Assembly: GCA_006384855.1 (NCBI GenBank)
Contig: VCJN01002036.1
Coordinates: 124,001 to 188,000, forward strand
Source: Tetraselmis striata
Lineage: Eukaryota > Chlorophyta > Chlorodendrophyceae > Chlorodendrales > Chlorodendraceae
Length of the DNA stretch: 64,000 nt
Direction of reading: 5' to 3'
Part shown: piece after piece, positions 33,434 through 44,851 of the stretch
Position numbering within the stretch: the stretch's first letter is position 1
How the letters are laid out: each line of letters begins with the position of its first letter
Made by a program: the position numbers and the translations under genes
The notes under the pieces: generated by a model
What the model was told of the DNA's origin: nothing
Databases searched by the model: none
The model's input: only the letters and a program-made list of their open reading frames with translations

Positions 33434-36131
33434 CCCGCCCCCACCCTCGCTCCGCGCCTCGCAGGCGCACCCCCGCGCGTCGCCCGCCTGTTTGCTGTAT
33501 GTGCGCGGAAGGTGGGCGAGGGACGACGCCTACGCCAGAGGGGCCCACGCGCGGCGGGGCGCCGCGGGGGCGCGCGAGCAGGGCGCGCGGAGCGTGCGTG
33601 GCACCGGCTCCGACTGGCGCCCGCGTGGGTGGGCCGGATATCGCCGTTCAGGCTGCCTGGTTATCTCCTTGTTCCCGCTGTTGGACGCGAGGCCGCCTCG
33701 GTAATCCCTGGGCCCTGCAAGCGGTCGTTCGCAGTTACGGGCCGGCACGCGCTTCCGGCTCTGTGTTTGAGCAGCGCCATGCCACAACCCGGCCTCAGCG
33801 GGCCTCACTGCATGCGCGTTTGGGTAGTCGCGCACGCGACTGCTGATGATGCTGATGCTGTGCAGATGTGATGGGTTTGGTCACACGGGGTAGAGTCGGG
33901 TGATGCACGGAGGAGGGTCGGGATGATTCTAATGCACGCGAACGAACTACGGGCGCGGGCGCGGGCATATACATCGCGCGTACCGTCGTCTACTCATCAG
34001 AACGAATGCCGTCCGTACCCGCACCGCCAGTACCGGTACGACCGAATAAAAATATGATAAATAAATGCATATGTACAGATTAATCGTCGAGCAAGTGGTC
34101 GTCACATGATCCACAGATATCTCCTAGAGCTAATTAATATCTCGTAGCTAGAGCTATAGCATACTGGTAGCGACGATCATGTAGTCGCTGTACCAGTACT
34201 ATCATGATGTACAGCATCCCTTGTCCGCTATCTCGTTCGGTTGAGGGGTCGTCTCGTACGCGAGAGGTCCCGGGATCGATTCCTGGTCGATGTAACTTGG
34301 CAATATCGTCTCGGCGTGTCCTGGGTTTACCCGGTTATTGATGCATTAGGCCTTCGCGAAATGTGGACCAACACTTTAGATCGACACGTCAGCATCATCC
34401 AGCGGTACACGTCAGCCCGTGCGGACACCCTCGCGTACGCAAAGATTGGACCAACATCTTGATCCAATCTTCCCCAACTTGGGACCAAACACGAAATTGG
34501 GATCAGAGATTGGAGGACAGAAATCGTCCGCGTGCGTGTTTTTGAGCGGCGGCAGAAAAGTCGTAATGGTGCTGCTACAGTAGCGGCGGTGGGGCTACGA
34601 AGAACATCTCCGGGTGAGGCAGAGTCGATGGGCAGGAGTAGGGCGCAACGTGCTGTGGCCCGCCGCAACTCGCGCCACTTCAAACAGCCCGCCCGCAGCC
34701 GCACCCACCAGCTAGCCCACAACCCTACGATACGATGTGTGGTAACGCTCCCGCTACGTCGGCGCTCCGCGTCTTTGGTTGCTAAGGAGGATGAAGCGCG
34801 GCAAGATGGTGTCCGACTCGCCTAGGGAGTGGAAGCGATTGGCTGCGGGATTCGGACCCGCGTTGGATCTCATCGCTATTGCACGCTGCAGACGGTGCCC
34901 GTATAAGCGAGTTGTGTTAGCAGGCGAACCAACTCGGAGCCAAGTAAGGCTCCCCTTTGGAAGAAGTTGGAGAGGAAACATGTCCAAAATGAGAGTCGTC
35001 TTGAGGGGCGGGACGGTGCTGCAAGAGCGGACGGGCATGATCGTGATGGTGGGGGCGGCAAGCGACGCACGTAAGAACCGCGACGGCGGTAACGACTCCA
35101 TGTGGCAGGCCATGATGTAACGATTTCATGCTGACTAGGCCCGCCCGCGACGTGGCACGCTAATATGTTGGACCAAAGTTTGGTCCAATCCTTGGTCCAA
35201 AGTCGCGAAGGACCCCTCGGGGTTGAATGGGGCAATGGTCTACATGCTATGCCAGACCTACGACCGCAGTTGGCGCAAGAGGTCAAGTGCTAGGGCGGCT
35301 TTGGCCGACGTCCCGGGGCGAACTTGCTTTACTTCTAACATGCTCAAATAATACAAACCATAATAATAATATTGCGCTCATTCAGGGTGTACCCGTATCA
35401 GTACCCGGGTACTCTAATGGATCATACGAGTAACCTGTATCATGTAACGTTGTATTTCGTACAGGCAGTTCATTGTTGTTGCGGTAGGTATATTGCGTGC
35501 CTAACACATTAAAATATCCCTCATGAAAAGCAGGAGTTAGACCTGCATTCCATTAAATTTGGAACTTTTGAGCGTATATGTGCACATATATAGGGTGCAG
35601 CCACTGCCAGCATTATTACGCACATATAGGGCGTCGGTATGGCGTCGTTGTTTCGGCGTTGGGCCCTCCCTCACGTGTATCGCACTCCCGAAATGATTTG
35701 CTCCGTGGGATGGGGCTCGCATCACTAGAATTGGCCGACCCCCAGACGGTAGTCTGGCGGACCTTTCGTGGTCAGCGCCGGGTAGTATTTTGATGGCAGT
35801 GTCTTAGACAGTGCTCCAGCAGTGTTGGAAATTTCGTCACTGGCCCTCAGTTAGTATTACAGAATGCTTCGGCAATTTCCTTTTTGACTACCCGGGTACA
35901 ACCGAGCTACCTACCCAGGGCTTTCCGTGAGTGCATCATCACTGCCCAAACGGCCGTTGTCGTAGAGACGCTGCAAGGGTTTCAGTCCGCCTTATTGCCA
36001 GTCCTGTCCGGGATGGTTACGAGGCGAAAACAGCGCAAAAGAAAAGTACCCGGGTACTCGTATAGGTATACCGGTACTGGAGCCTGTACTTGTACCCGTA
36101 CTCCCTACCTCTACCTGCTGGCGTCATGTAT
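33434..36131. other. Intergenic region between PTPDC1 and the second PAT-like element
   Basis: The first 450 bp upstream of PTPDC1 are very GC-rich and may be its promoter. Further right the composition is mixed and I see no gene. A tRNA-like stretch lies at 34209-34296. TTGGACCAA-type words, partly palindromic, lie near 34440-34470 and 35168-35200 and could be arms of a small element. Confidence 0.5.
34209..34296 (+). ncRNA. tRNA-like sequence (possible tRNA-derived SINE head or tRNA pseudogene)
   Basis: A B-box-like GGATCGATTCC sits in a T-arm CCGGG/CCTGG. An upstream arm TCGT-CTCGTAC-GCGA has a 7-nt loop with T before a CGT triplet (Thr-like), and a D-arm-like CTC..GG..GAG precedes it. 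The two acceptor strands do not pair, so it is not an intact tRNA gene. No second copy was found in this window. Confidence 0.3.
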
Positions 36132-36317
36132 TGATCTAAACTAGTTTATGGGGTTTCCATCCTTGACCTAACCGCTTTTTAGCTACAAGTGCTGCTCAGT
36201 GGTACGGGAACTAGTAACTGTTGTTGCGCCCTTGTTGGGTGCAGCACGAGTAGACATAAAAGCAGCCAGAACAGCTGAGCCTGCCATCTTCCAGTTTTCG
36301 CTGCGTTCCACGCAGCG
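36132..36317 (+). repeat. Split repeat A1 of the second PAT-like element
   Basis: 186 bp starting TGATCTAAACTAGTTTATGG, identical by eye to A2 at 46858-47043. The match ends at CGCAGCG; sequences diverge on both sides. Confidence 0.95.
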
Positions 36318-36430
36318 ATGTAAAAACTGTCTCGTAACCCGTTGCGAGCAAGGTCACCCCAGGTTGTTCAAGACCACACCCGGCTCGCCACCCGAGTGTG
36401 ATATTCTCGTCCGTACGTCCGTGCGTTACC

Positions 36431-37299
36431 ATGTCAGATGGAGAAGAACCCGTCGCTGAGCCGACGTTGCAGTCGCTGAACGCAGATATGAGGGCCCAGT
36501 CTTCATTACTGCGAGAGCTGGCTACAGCTGTGGCACAATTGACGGCTCGTGATCGCGTTGTTGATGGAGAAGGGGCACATGGCTCCGGCTCAGGGCAGCG
36601 CTTCGTGGGACAGCCGACAGGCAGCGGGGGAGCCGCAGAGCGCCCCGACTTGCTAGAGCTAGCCCAGAGCGGCCGTGTCGGAGCAAAATCCGTGAGTGCC
36701 GAGGATGACTACCTCGCGGTGCCAGAGCTACTGCAGAGAGCAGAGTCTGGTTACGAGGCCGTTCGACCGGTCAGCCGAGTGCCTGGACTTTTCCCTTTGA
36801 GCACCGACCTAACGAACGAGTACCTCAAGCAGGATGACCGGCGTCTGCCGGCCCAGGAGGAGTACTTGTGGATGTCGTGTTTCGGGGCCCACATGGCCGC
36901 CCTTTTCGTGGCGCTCGACGAGCTGCTACCTTACGTCCCCGCCACTAACCAGGACTTCACCCCCTACCTCGCGAGAGCTCGGAATCACGCCGAGGCCATC
37001 GACAAGGCGTTTCGTTTTCGTCTAGCCTTCCTGCAAAACTGAATGAGATCAAGCGGGTGCACGGTGACCAAGGTGTTTTGGACGTGCTGCGAGCTCAGCA
37101 TTTTCAGCCTGCTTCGGAGCATCTGCGATTTTTGGGGACCTCATGAGGGACTACGAGCGTCGTGTCTTCGAGGCGACCGTTGCCAGCAGCGCCAAGGCGA
37201 CCGCTACTTCTCGAGTAGCGGCTGCAGCTGCAGGTCGCGGGCGTGGGCGAGGACGTGGCGGCGGACGTGGACGTGGCCGCGAAGGTGAGCACGAGTGAC
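36431..37299 (+). pseudogene. Gag-like ORF of the PAT-like element, broken
   Basis: ATG at 36431 opens a 204-codon frame to 37042, acidic and helical (LNADMRAQSSLLRELATAVA; EEYLWMSCFGAHMAALFVAL). The likely continuation is in another frame (EIKRVHGDQGVLDVLRAQ, then a stop, then DYERRVFEATVASS). It ends in an Arg/Gly-rich tail (RGRGRGRGGGRGRGR) before TGA at 37299. An RG-rich basic tail suits a nucleic-acid-binding Gag. Two disruptions (near 37040 and 37145) make it a pseudogene. Gag identity is inferred from position, as this protein type is poorly conserved. Confidence 0.6.
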
Positions 37300-37644
37300 G
37301 GTGTGGGGCGCCGCTCGTCGGAGCTGCAGGAGCCTTGCGAGGCCACCTTTCGGTGACCGCCGCAAGACGCACCCTTGCAGCTCAACGGCGGGATGAGCGC
37401 ATTGTGTCAGGACCTGACCCCCCCACCTTACAGACTTCATTTAGACCTTCCTCGGTGCGGCGCTTCTTACAGCTACAGCCGAGTGCGGCTCAACCATCCG
37501 CACGCCTGCACATGGCGGCTCAACCATCCGCGCCTTTCTTACAACCCCATCTCTGCGTTCGTCGGTTGTTACACTACGTGTTACAACCGGTTCGCAACGA
37601 CCAAGTTTCGCGCGTGTACGTTACGCACGTGACAGGCGCTATGA

Positions 37645-37666
37645 CACTGTGAGATTCAGATGTGAC
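37645..37666 (+). repeat. Left TIR of the CACTA element
   Basis: 22 bp, starting CACTGTGAGATTCAGATG, perfect inverse of 45436-45457; TSD TGA immediately outside. Confidence 0.9.
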
Positions 37667-38370
37667 ATACAGGTGACGAAGCACTACTACTAGCGACTAT
37701 TATTTATCCGTAATGGCTGCTGCTGGTGGCGGCACGTCCATCCAGTTACGTGCGAGTACATCCGGCGTTATTGCCGGCGGGCGATAAATCCTTTTTGTCA
37801 TCATTCTGGTAGTCGTACCAGCCCGGTGAAGCGTACATGGCACTGACGTACAAGGTACAAGGTTGTCCGTGTAGTACCGGGTAGTACGCGATATATTTAT
37901 TACGCCGGTACCGGGTATCTAGTACCCGGTACCCGGTACCCGGGCACGATGACGAGTGGTCCTGTGGATAACTACGACTATTAGTACATGGGAGCGCAAA
38001 TCGCAGCCGTACGTATTTGGTAACACTGGGGAATTTTGTGTACATTATAGCTAGTACTGCTGAACGGGCCTGCCAGCCGTCCGATCAAAGGTCATCAGAT
38101 GGGCGGTTTGGCTGCCATGTTTTGCCAAAGAGTGCTCACGTTACATAAATATTCGCGAGGGGGAGGGCGGGGGCAGGCAGCGGTTTGCCGAAGAATGTTT
38201 GAATTACAATATTCGCGACAGCTGCCATCGGGGAATGTGGCCCGGGGGGGGGGGGGTGGGGGGGTGTGCGGGGGCGGGGGGACCACGCCCGCCCCGCCCC
38301 CCCCCGCCCCCCCTCGCCGCCAGCCGCTCCCGCCTGGGGGGGGGGGGGGGGGGGGGTAAGGGGGCGGGGG

Positions 38371-38946
38371 CTACTGCTTGTTCTTGTTTTTGCGTGCCCG
38401 GGGGACCCTCCGCTTCGACGATCTCGCTGCCTCCGCCTCCGCCTGCGCCTGCGCCTCCGACTCCGCGACCGTCAGTTTCTTACCTCGGCGTTTCTTCACT
38501 GGCCTCTTCCGCTTCTTGTCATCCGTCAGTGTCTTCACCACCCCGGGAGGCTGTGCCGTCGACGACGCCGCCATGAGCTTCCTTACCTTCGCGTCGGGAC
38601 GCCCCCTGTGCACAGACACCCACAACAAGCCACAATCGTTTCGCCTTTAAGCGGCTGAGGATGCGGCCTCCTCGGCCACCACGAGTTGCGCCGCTGGCAC
38701 TGTGGAAGCCTTGGCGTTGAGGTGGGCCTTACGGCGCTCCCGGACGAACCTGCGCGCGGCACAAGTTAGCCACGAGTGGGTGCGTGCTAATGTGGAGGAT
38801 GGAGTGTTTTGTTGCGCGCCCACCTTGTCACGCGTTTCCTCATGTCTTTCTCGTCCTCCTCGATGCCGGCGGCGCGGACACGCGAGACAGCAAGGCTCGC
38901 CGCCCACTTTTGCCCGGGGGGGCGAGGTCGGCCATGGCGCTGTGAG
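38371..38946 (-). pseudogene. ORF remnants with Lys/Arg-rich tail inside the CACTA element
   Basis: On the minus strand an acceptor after a long C run (38970-38997) precedes an exon-like frame (GQKWAASLAVSRVRAAGIEE). It splices in phase at ACAAG|GTGGGC to FVRERRKAHLNAKAS and reaches TAA at 38647-38649. Downstream, 38371-38628 encodes PVKKRRGKKLTVAESEAQAQ and ends KNKNKQ. Basic, probably nuclear. Whether these are one gene is unclear; no family recognised. Confidence 0.4.
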
Positions 38947-39385
38947 CGGTGAAGGGGGGGGAGGGGGGGGCGCGGGGGGGGGGGGGGGGGGGGGGGGCGA
39001 GGTGGAGAAACTAACACCCAGTCGACGACCGCCTTCCGCAGCAGTCAACGACACATCGGAGGCGAGGAGCAGCGCGCCACTACTATTTATATGCACGTAT
39101 TGTCAAGAGCTAGTAGGTGCGGCATTGTGTCGGTGTAATTTCGCAATGTTTATTGTTGAAGTAGCACGGCGTAATGGATACGGCGAGTGAATCCGGGATA
39201 ATGTGTGCGACGAATGTGCGCGCGCAGCGTTGTGCGGCGGTGTGCGGCGGTGTGCGGCGGTGTGCACCGATGTTAATATAGTGTGAATATTATATCGGCC
39301 GTAGACGATCAGGTCTGGCAGCACCGCCCGTGCTTGTAAATAAGCGACAATGGATCTAGTCTCCCGCTAGTCTGTGCACCGCAAG

Positions 39386-40520
39386 TGCACTCCGCAAGCC
39401 TCGCCTCCATCCGCGTCGGAACCGGTAGTAAGTGTTGTTGTGTGCGCACATCGTGACAACATTACACGGTGGCAATTGCAATTATTAGCGGTGGATAATG
39501 TGAAGGCGTTTTCGAAATCGACAGAGAATGAGGCGGTGCTGGCGGAGTGCATTGGCGGTGCATAGAATAGCGTGTTGCTGGGGTTTTGGCTGCATCGGAC
39601 GCCGTATTCCCACCCATCTGGCACGGAATGTCCGGTTTTCACACATTTGTGTGTTAATAAAGCAGTGTGAATATTACGCGTCTTTTACGCCGGGTGGATG
39701 GGCATCCGGCGTCCGATGCACCCCAATTATTTGCAGCACGCTACTCTACGCACCCCCAACGCACTCCGCAAGCCTCGCCTCCATCCGCGTCGGAACCGGT
39801 AGTAAGTGTTGTTGTGTGCGCACATCGTGGACTGACAACATTACACGGTGGCAATTGCAATAAGCGGTGGATAATGTGAAGGCGTTTTCGAAATCGACAG
39901 AGAATGAGGCGGTGCTGGCGGAGTGCATTGGCGGTGCACAGAATAGCGTGTTGCTGGGGTTTTGGCTGCATCGGACGCCGTATTCCCACCCATCCGGCAC
40001 GGAATGTCCGGTTTTCACACATTTGTGTGTTAATAAAGTGTGAATATTACGCGTCTTTTACGCCGGGTGGGTGGGCATCCGGCGTCCGATGCACCCCAAT
40101 TATTTGCAGCACGCTACTCTACGCACCCCCAACGCACTCCGCAAGCCTCGCCTCCATCCGCGTCGGAACCGGTAGTAAGTGTTGTTGTGTGCGCACATCG
40201 TGACAACATTACACGGTGGCAATTGCAATTAGCGGTGGATAATGTGAAGGCGTTTTCGAAATCGACAGAGAATGAGGCGGTGCTGGCGGAGTGCATTGGC
40301 GGTGCGCAGAATAGCGTGTTGCTGGGGTTTTGGCTGCATCAGACGCCGTATTCCCACCCATCCGGCACGGAATGTCCGGTTTTCACACATTTGCGTGTGA
40401 ATATATATAGTGTGAATATTACGTACGCGTCTTTTACGCTGGGTGGATGGGCATCCGGCGTCCGATGCACCCCGAATCTCACCAACACGCTACTCTACGC
40501 ACCCATAACGCACTCCGCCA
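39386..40520 (+). repeat. Three tandem copies of a ~373-bp unit containing an inverted-repeat module
   Basis: The anchor GCACTCCGCAAGCCTCGCCT recurs at about 39388, 39761 and 40134, and diverged at 40510, giving a period of 373-376 bp. Each unit contains a ~125-bp module bounded by TGCATCGGACGCCG and its inverse CGGCGTCCGATGCA (for example about 39592-39719), with about 30 bp of imperfect arm pairing. Short frames inside are not coherent between copies. Small indels (TTA, ACT, AGC) distinguish the copies. Confidence 0.9.
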
Positions 40521-41499
40521 GCCCCGCCTCTTTCCGCGCAGGTCCTACGTTCCATTTAATGTATATACATACGTACATGTACTGCTCCGAAACCAGCCCA
40601 AACTTAATGAGTGCACAAGTGTAAATGGGGGGGGGGGGGTGGGGGGGGGATGTGGCGGCGGGGCATCCACTCACACATACCCCGGCGATGCATGACAGAT
40701 ATTACATGCCGTGGCGGGTCGGCGGGCCGACCCGGCGGGCCGACCCGGCGGGGGGGGGGGGGGGGGGGGGGCGTCTATTCAACTACACGTGCGACAGTGT
40801 CGTTTCGTGGAGCAGTGTATGTGCCCGGCCTCATTTATACCGCCCCCTACCTGCGCTGCATGGTCTACCCCTACGAATTACTTAGCACAAACCGCCATTA
40901 CTTAATAGGAACCTAGCACAGCCAGGCTTATATGCCCGCTTTCCCGATCAACTTCTACGCACTTTCCGTCCCTCAACCGCCGGACATGGGGGTTAAGCCG
41001 CCAGCCTCGGCAGTTGCTTAGCCAGACTTGGCATCCCGTACCGTGTCCATGGCTTCGCAGCTCTGCCGCTGGCACACGCCGAGTCCGGCGCTTGCTGCCG
41101 CGGGGTTGCGCACGCATGCACGCACGGTAATACGCCGCCGACGCCGCCACGCTTACTTCCACCACCTTCGCCAGACGCAGCTTCGCACGCCTTTCCGCCG
41201 ACATACGAAACGCACGAATCCCCCCCCCCCCCCCCCCCCCCCCGTCCCCGCGTCATGTATATTATATTCGAGGCGACTATGCGGGGCGCAGCACACGCCG
41301 CGGCGTGGGTCGGCGGAGCGGCAGGCGGCGGGAGCCCTAATGGCCGGGCAGTATCCACACCCACACAGGCACCGCCGCTCACCTCCGACGCGGATGAACC
41401 GCCTCCCAAAGGAAACATGCCGGTTGGTGGTAAGCCCAGCAGGCGTGGGGTGCCGGCGCCGGTACTGGTGCGACGGAGCTGTCGCGTCAGGAACCGCAC

Positions 41500-42120
41500 C
41501 GCATGTGGAGCAACACATGGCGGTGCCGGCCCCACCTATGTCTAGGGCCACCTCCTCACAACACCCCGCCACGACGGCGTCGGCCACCGCCGACGGCGCC
41601 GTTGCGGGGGGGGACGCCCTGCCAGGCGACGATGATGCGCCTGGTGCGCCGCGTCAGGAGGCGGAGGAGGCCGTGGTCGAGGCGACTGATCGGGCTGAGG
41701 GGGTTGTCGAGGCGAGCGAGGCTGCGCTCGCGCCACCCGCCCCGCAGCCACCTGCGGGACATGCCGACTTGCTCGTCGCCATGTTGACCGGAGCACTACG
41801 AGCAGTGGCGGGAGGCGGCCACATGCACTATGATGGGCGTGTCCTGGCCGGACGCCCGTCATGCGTGTACTGCGGCCAACGGACGGACTGGGAGTGTTGC
41901 TGCGACGGCAGCCCGGCTTTGTGCGGCCCCAAGTACCCATGCATGGCGACCCATCAGCGGGCAGTCCCCTGCCCGACCACGGCCACGGTGAGGGCGGAGT
42001 TCCGCCATGTCAGGGACGCGTTCCACGACGCGACTCGCGCCGCCGTGTGTGAGGCTTCCGAGAAGGCACGCGCGGCTGGTAGGGTGCGCAGGGTGAGGCG
42101 GCGGACGGCCCAGGAGATGA
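41500..42120 (+). pseudogene. Cysteine-rich-domain ORF inside the CACTA element
   Basis: The frame open to 42146 has an acidic Ala-rich stretch (EEAVVEATDRAEGVVEASEA), then LLVAMLTGALRAVAGGGHMH and a Cys-rich block: CVYCGQRTDWECCC, ALC, YPC and a His. It then ends in a basic helix before AAG|GTGAGC, a probable donor at 42121. The Cys spacing resembles the zinc-binding tail of some DDE transposases and parallels the 20719-20975 remnant. The upstream boundary is uncertain; a C run at 41221-41243 lies in the same frame but is probably intronic or leader. Confidence 0.45.
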
Positions 42121-42188
42121 AGGTGAGCGAGACATGCCGTCAGTGAGGTCGGGCGCAATGTCATTGGGTGGGGCACACGGACGTGTAA

Positions 42189-42497
42189 CACTTGCACTTT
42201 GCGCGTACTGCTGGGTTACATCCAGGCTGCGTCACACTATGCAACCGGAAAGGCTGCGTTGCTACTGCAAACGATGCGACGCCTCACTCTGTAGCAACCG
42301 CTGCCGCGCCTATCCCACAGCCGCTGCCCCCCCCCCCCCCCCCCCCGCGCGGGATCCCCGCCATCAGCAGCTTGCACTTGCACTTTGCGCGTACTGCTGG
42401 GTTACATCCAGGCGGCGTCACACCGGAAAGGCTGCGTTGCTACTGCAAACGATGCTACGCCTCACTCGGTAGCAACCGCTGCCCCGCCCATCCCACT
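42189..42497 (+). repeat. Two direct copies of a ~125-bp unit
   Basis: 42189-42317 and 42373-42497 share CACTTGCACTTTGCGCGTAC, GGAAAGGCTGCGTTGCTACT and AGCAACCGCTGCC, with one ~9-bp indel and several substitutions. A C run (about 42330-42347) separates them. Confidence 0.85.
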
Positions 42498-42860
42498 CGG
42501 GATGCTGAGAGCAGCTAAAGGGCACCGGGGGCGGGGCAAGAGGGAGCATGGCCAATGATTGTGGAAGAGCGGGGACCCGCTTGCATGCCATCGTATTATA
42601 TCTTGCACAATATCTGTTGCTGCACTCATATCTCACATCACTAGCTTAGCTATAGTGATCCCCCCCCCCCCCCCCCCCCCGCACCGCGTACGCACAAGCC
42701 TGGGTATACGCATCAACTGCCCGCCGGGATGAGAAACTGGTATTGGTAGTGTGTCTGTGGGGTGGAGGGGGGGCAAAAGAGCTGCCAATTGCTGCCAAGC
42801 TGGTGCGTTACATTGGGGCAGGCGCTGGGCAGACAATTGGGGCTCGCTTCAGAGCATTGT

Positions 42861-44851
42861 CTAGTGCCTATGCGGCTGCGCCGCCTCCGCCGCATGCAGA
42901 CTCTCCGGGCTCACCAGCACCGCCACCTCAGTCATGCGGCCCTGCATCCCGCAGCCCGCCGCCGTCAGCCAGATCAGAGGTATCCAGAAGTCAGTGCTGG
43001 GGTTGTTGCGGCATGACCGCATAGTTTTCAGCGGCTGCCGTCCACAGCTTGTAATGCATCCCTTTCCGCCGATTCCGCTGTATGCGCTGTCTTGGCGCCG
43101 CGCTGCCCCGGCCGCCGCGCCTTGGCGCCGCGCTGCCCCGGCCGCCGCGCCTTGGCGCCGCGCTGCCCCGGCCGCCGCGCCTTGGCGCCGCGCTGCCCCG
43201 GCCGCCGCGCCTTGGCGCCGCGCTGCCCCGGCCGCCGCGCCTTGGCGCCGCGCTGCCCCGGCCGCCGCGCCTTGGCGCCGCGCTGCCCCGGCCGCCGCGC
43301 CTTGGCGCCGCGCTGCCCCGGCCGCCGCGCCTTGGCGCCGCGCTGCCCCGGCCACCGCGCCTTGGCGCCGCGCTGGGTATCGAGTCCTCCCCTCCCTAGT
43401 GAGCGCGTCCACCTGCGCCTTGCGCTCGGGGCCGTCCTCCTCCGTCACCACATTCTGCAACCCCCACCGCGTGACGAACCACGCAGCTCCTTGCATGCGC
43501 TTGTACATGTGCCCAAGCACCGCCTGGGGACGCGAAGCGCCTTCTCGGTCATGATCGCCTTCACCCGGGCCTCCTCGAGCAGCGGACCGGCGTTAAGAAT
43601 GGAAAACGTTTCCATGTGGTGCAAGCAGTCCTCCATGACCCAGCCGGACTGCACCGTCACCTTGCCTGACCCTGCAGTCATGGAGGGGAATGCCGTCACG
43701 CCCACGCCCACGCCCACGCCCACGCCCGGGGGGGGGGGGGGGGGGGGGTTACCTTTCGATTCTTGGACACTGCAAACGAAGGGCGCAACCCGCGTTCAAA
43801 GTTGCTGGGTATCGGGACTAAAGCCTGGCGCCGGTCTTCCTGCTTCATAGCTCGGAATCCAATGTGGCCCTGCACGGTGACAAATTTCCTCCAGAAGTCC
43901 CTTCCCAAGCCAAAAAAAAACAGGTGGAACGGCGCGAGGGGAAGAGGTTGATCATGCTGACATAGCCCAGGACCACATGCACATGGCACACGCCATGGCA
44001 GCCAGTGTTCTGCTTGGCCTCCGCCAGCCGGGTTGTGTTGAACGCACGCCGGGCAAGGTGCGTGATTCACTGGACAAGTCATCGCCTTCATGGACGGTTA
44101 CCAAGCGAGCCTCCCTGTCCGCATCCACAGGGGGGTGCTCCTGGGCAGCCGCCATAGCCTCCACAACCTGCCACGCCGACCGGGCGGGTGCGTGTGATTC
44201 CATACAACCGCAGTTGAGTGGTGCCACCAGCACGCATGCCGGGCCCACTCACCTCTGAACGCAGAAGGCCCACAATGTCCCCGTCCTCGAAAACAGCGCG
44301 CCACTGGGTCGCCCCGCCGTAGTCCTCCAACACCCACTCGGTAACGACGCCGATTATCACGCCGTAGTGCCATACTCCCCGGAACTTCTTGGCGATGACC
44401 TTCATGTAGAAGTCGCCGGGATCGCCTTTCCATATCACGCCCTCATCGCGGGTTCGACGCCCGCCGGCGGCCACGCAGGCGCGTCGATGTCCATACTGTC
44501 TTCGCCAACGGGGTCCTCCCCCACGCCCATCACATCGTCCACCTTCGAGCCGCCGTCGTCCGAGACCGGCGCCGGCGGGCCGTTTCCGACGGCTGCAGCT
44601 ACTCCTGCTGCCGCGCTTGTTGCTGCTGTTGCTGCTGCTGCTGCTGCCGCCCCTGCTGCTGCTGCTTGTGATAAGGCGGCCTTGCGGCGCAACTTAGCCG
44701 CACGCTTCAACGAGTGGCTACAGTTCGGGAATTTTAGGAAGTGCCGCTCTCGCGCCATCTTATCACATGTGCCCGTCACGTTGCCCCGGCAGTGCTTGCA
44801 TGAGTACACGCCATCCTTCGACACACTCGCTATCCATCCCTTTGCCGGCAT
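42861..44851 (-). pseudogene. Multi-exon ORF of the CACTA element with N-terminal zinc-finger-like segment
   Basis: Starting near 44851: VYSCKHCRGNVTGTCDK with a nearby His and Cys (BED-like spacing), a poly-Ala stretch, then in another frame KKFRGVWHYGVIIGVV and QWRAVFEDGDIVGLLRSE, resembling a small Tudor/chromo-like barrel, with a donor at 44252. A further exon (DFWRKFVTVQGHIGFRAMKQ, ends 43753) has its donor just before a C run. The next starts at 43671 (SGWVMEDCLHHMETFS) and needs a one-base shift near 43527 to continue as HMYKRMQGAAWFVTRWGLQN. A 10-residue repeat array and a tail ending at 42861 follow. This is the best candidate for the element's main protein, but with at least two frame breaks. 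I recognise no DDE motif. Confidence 0.45.
43091..43375 (-). repeat. 30-bp coding-phase minisatellite, about 9.5 copies
   Basis: The unit CTTGGCGCCGCGCTGCCCCG plus GCCGCCGCGC is repeated nine times and a partial, nearly without change (one GCCACC variant). As the period is a multiple of three, the minus frame reads a 10-residue repeat (ARRQGAAAGA) within the ORF above. Confidence 0.95.

Noticed and set aside
34440..35205. Small DNA transposon bounded by TTGGACCAA words
   Set aside because: The arms are short, imperfect and internally palindromic, and no target duplication was found.
39386..40520. CRISPR-like array
   Set aside because: Units are 373 bp with no short repeat/unique spacer structure, and the genome is eukaryotic.
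43082..43850. Plus-strand ORFs of a repeated Pro/Arg/Gly peptide over the 30-bp array
   Set aside because: All frames are open because the period is divisible by three; the minus frame connects to flanking exon-like sequence, the plus frames do not.
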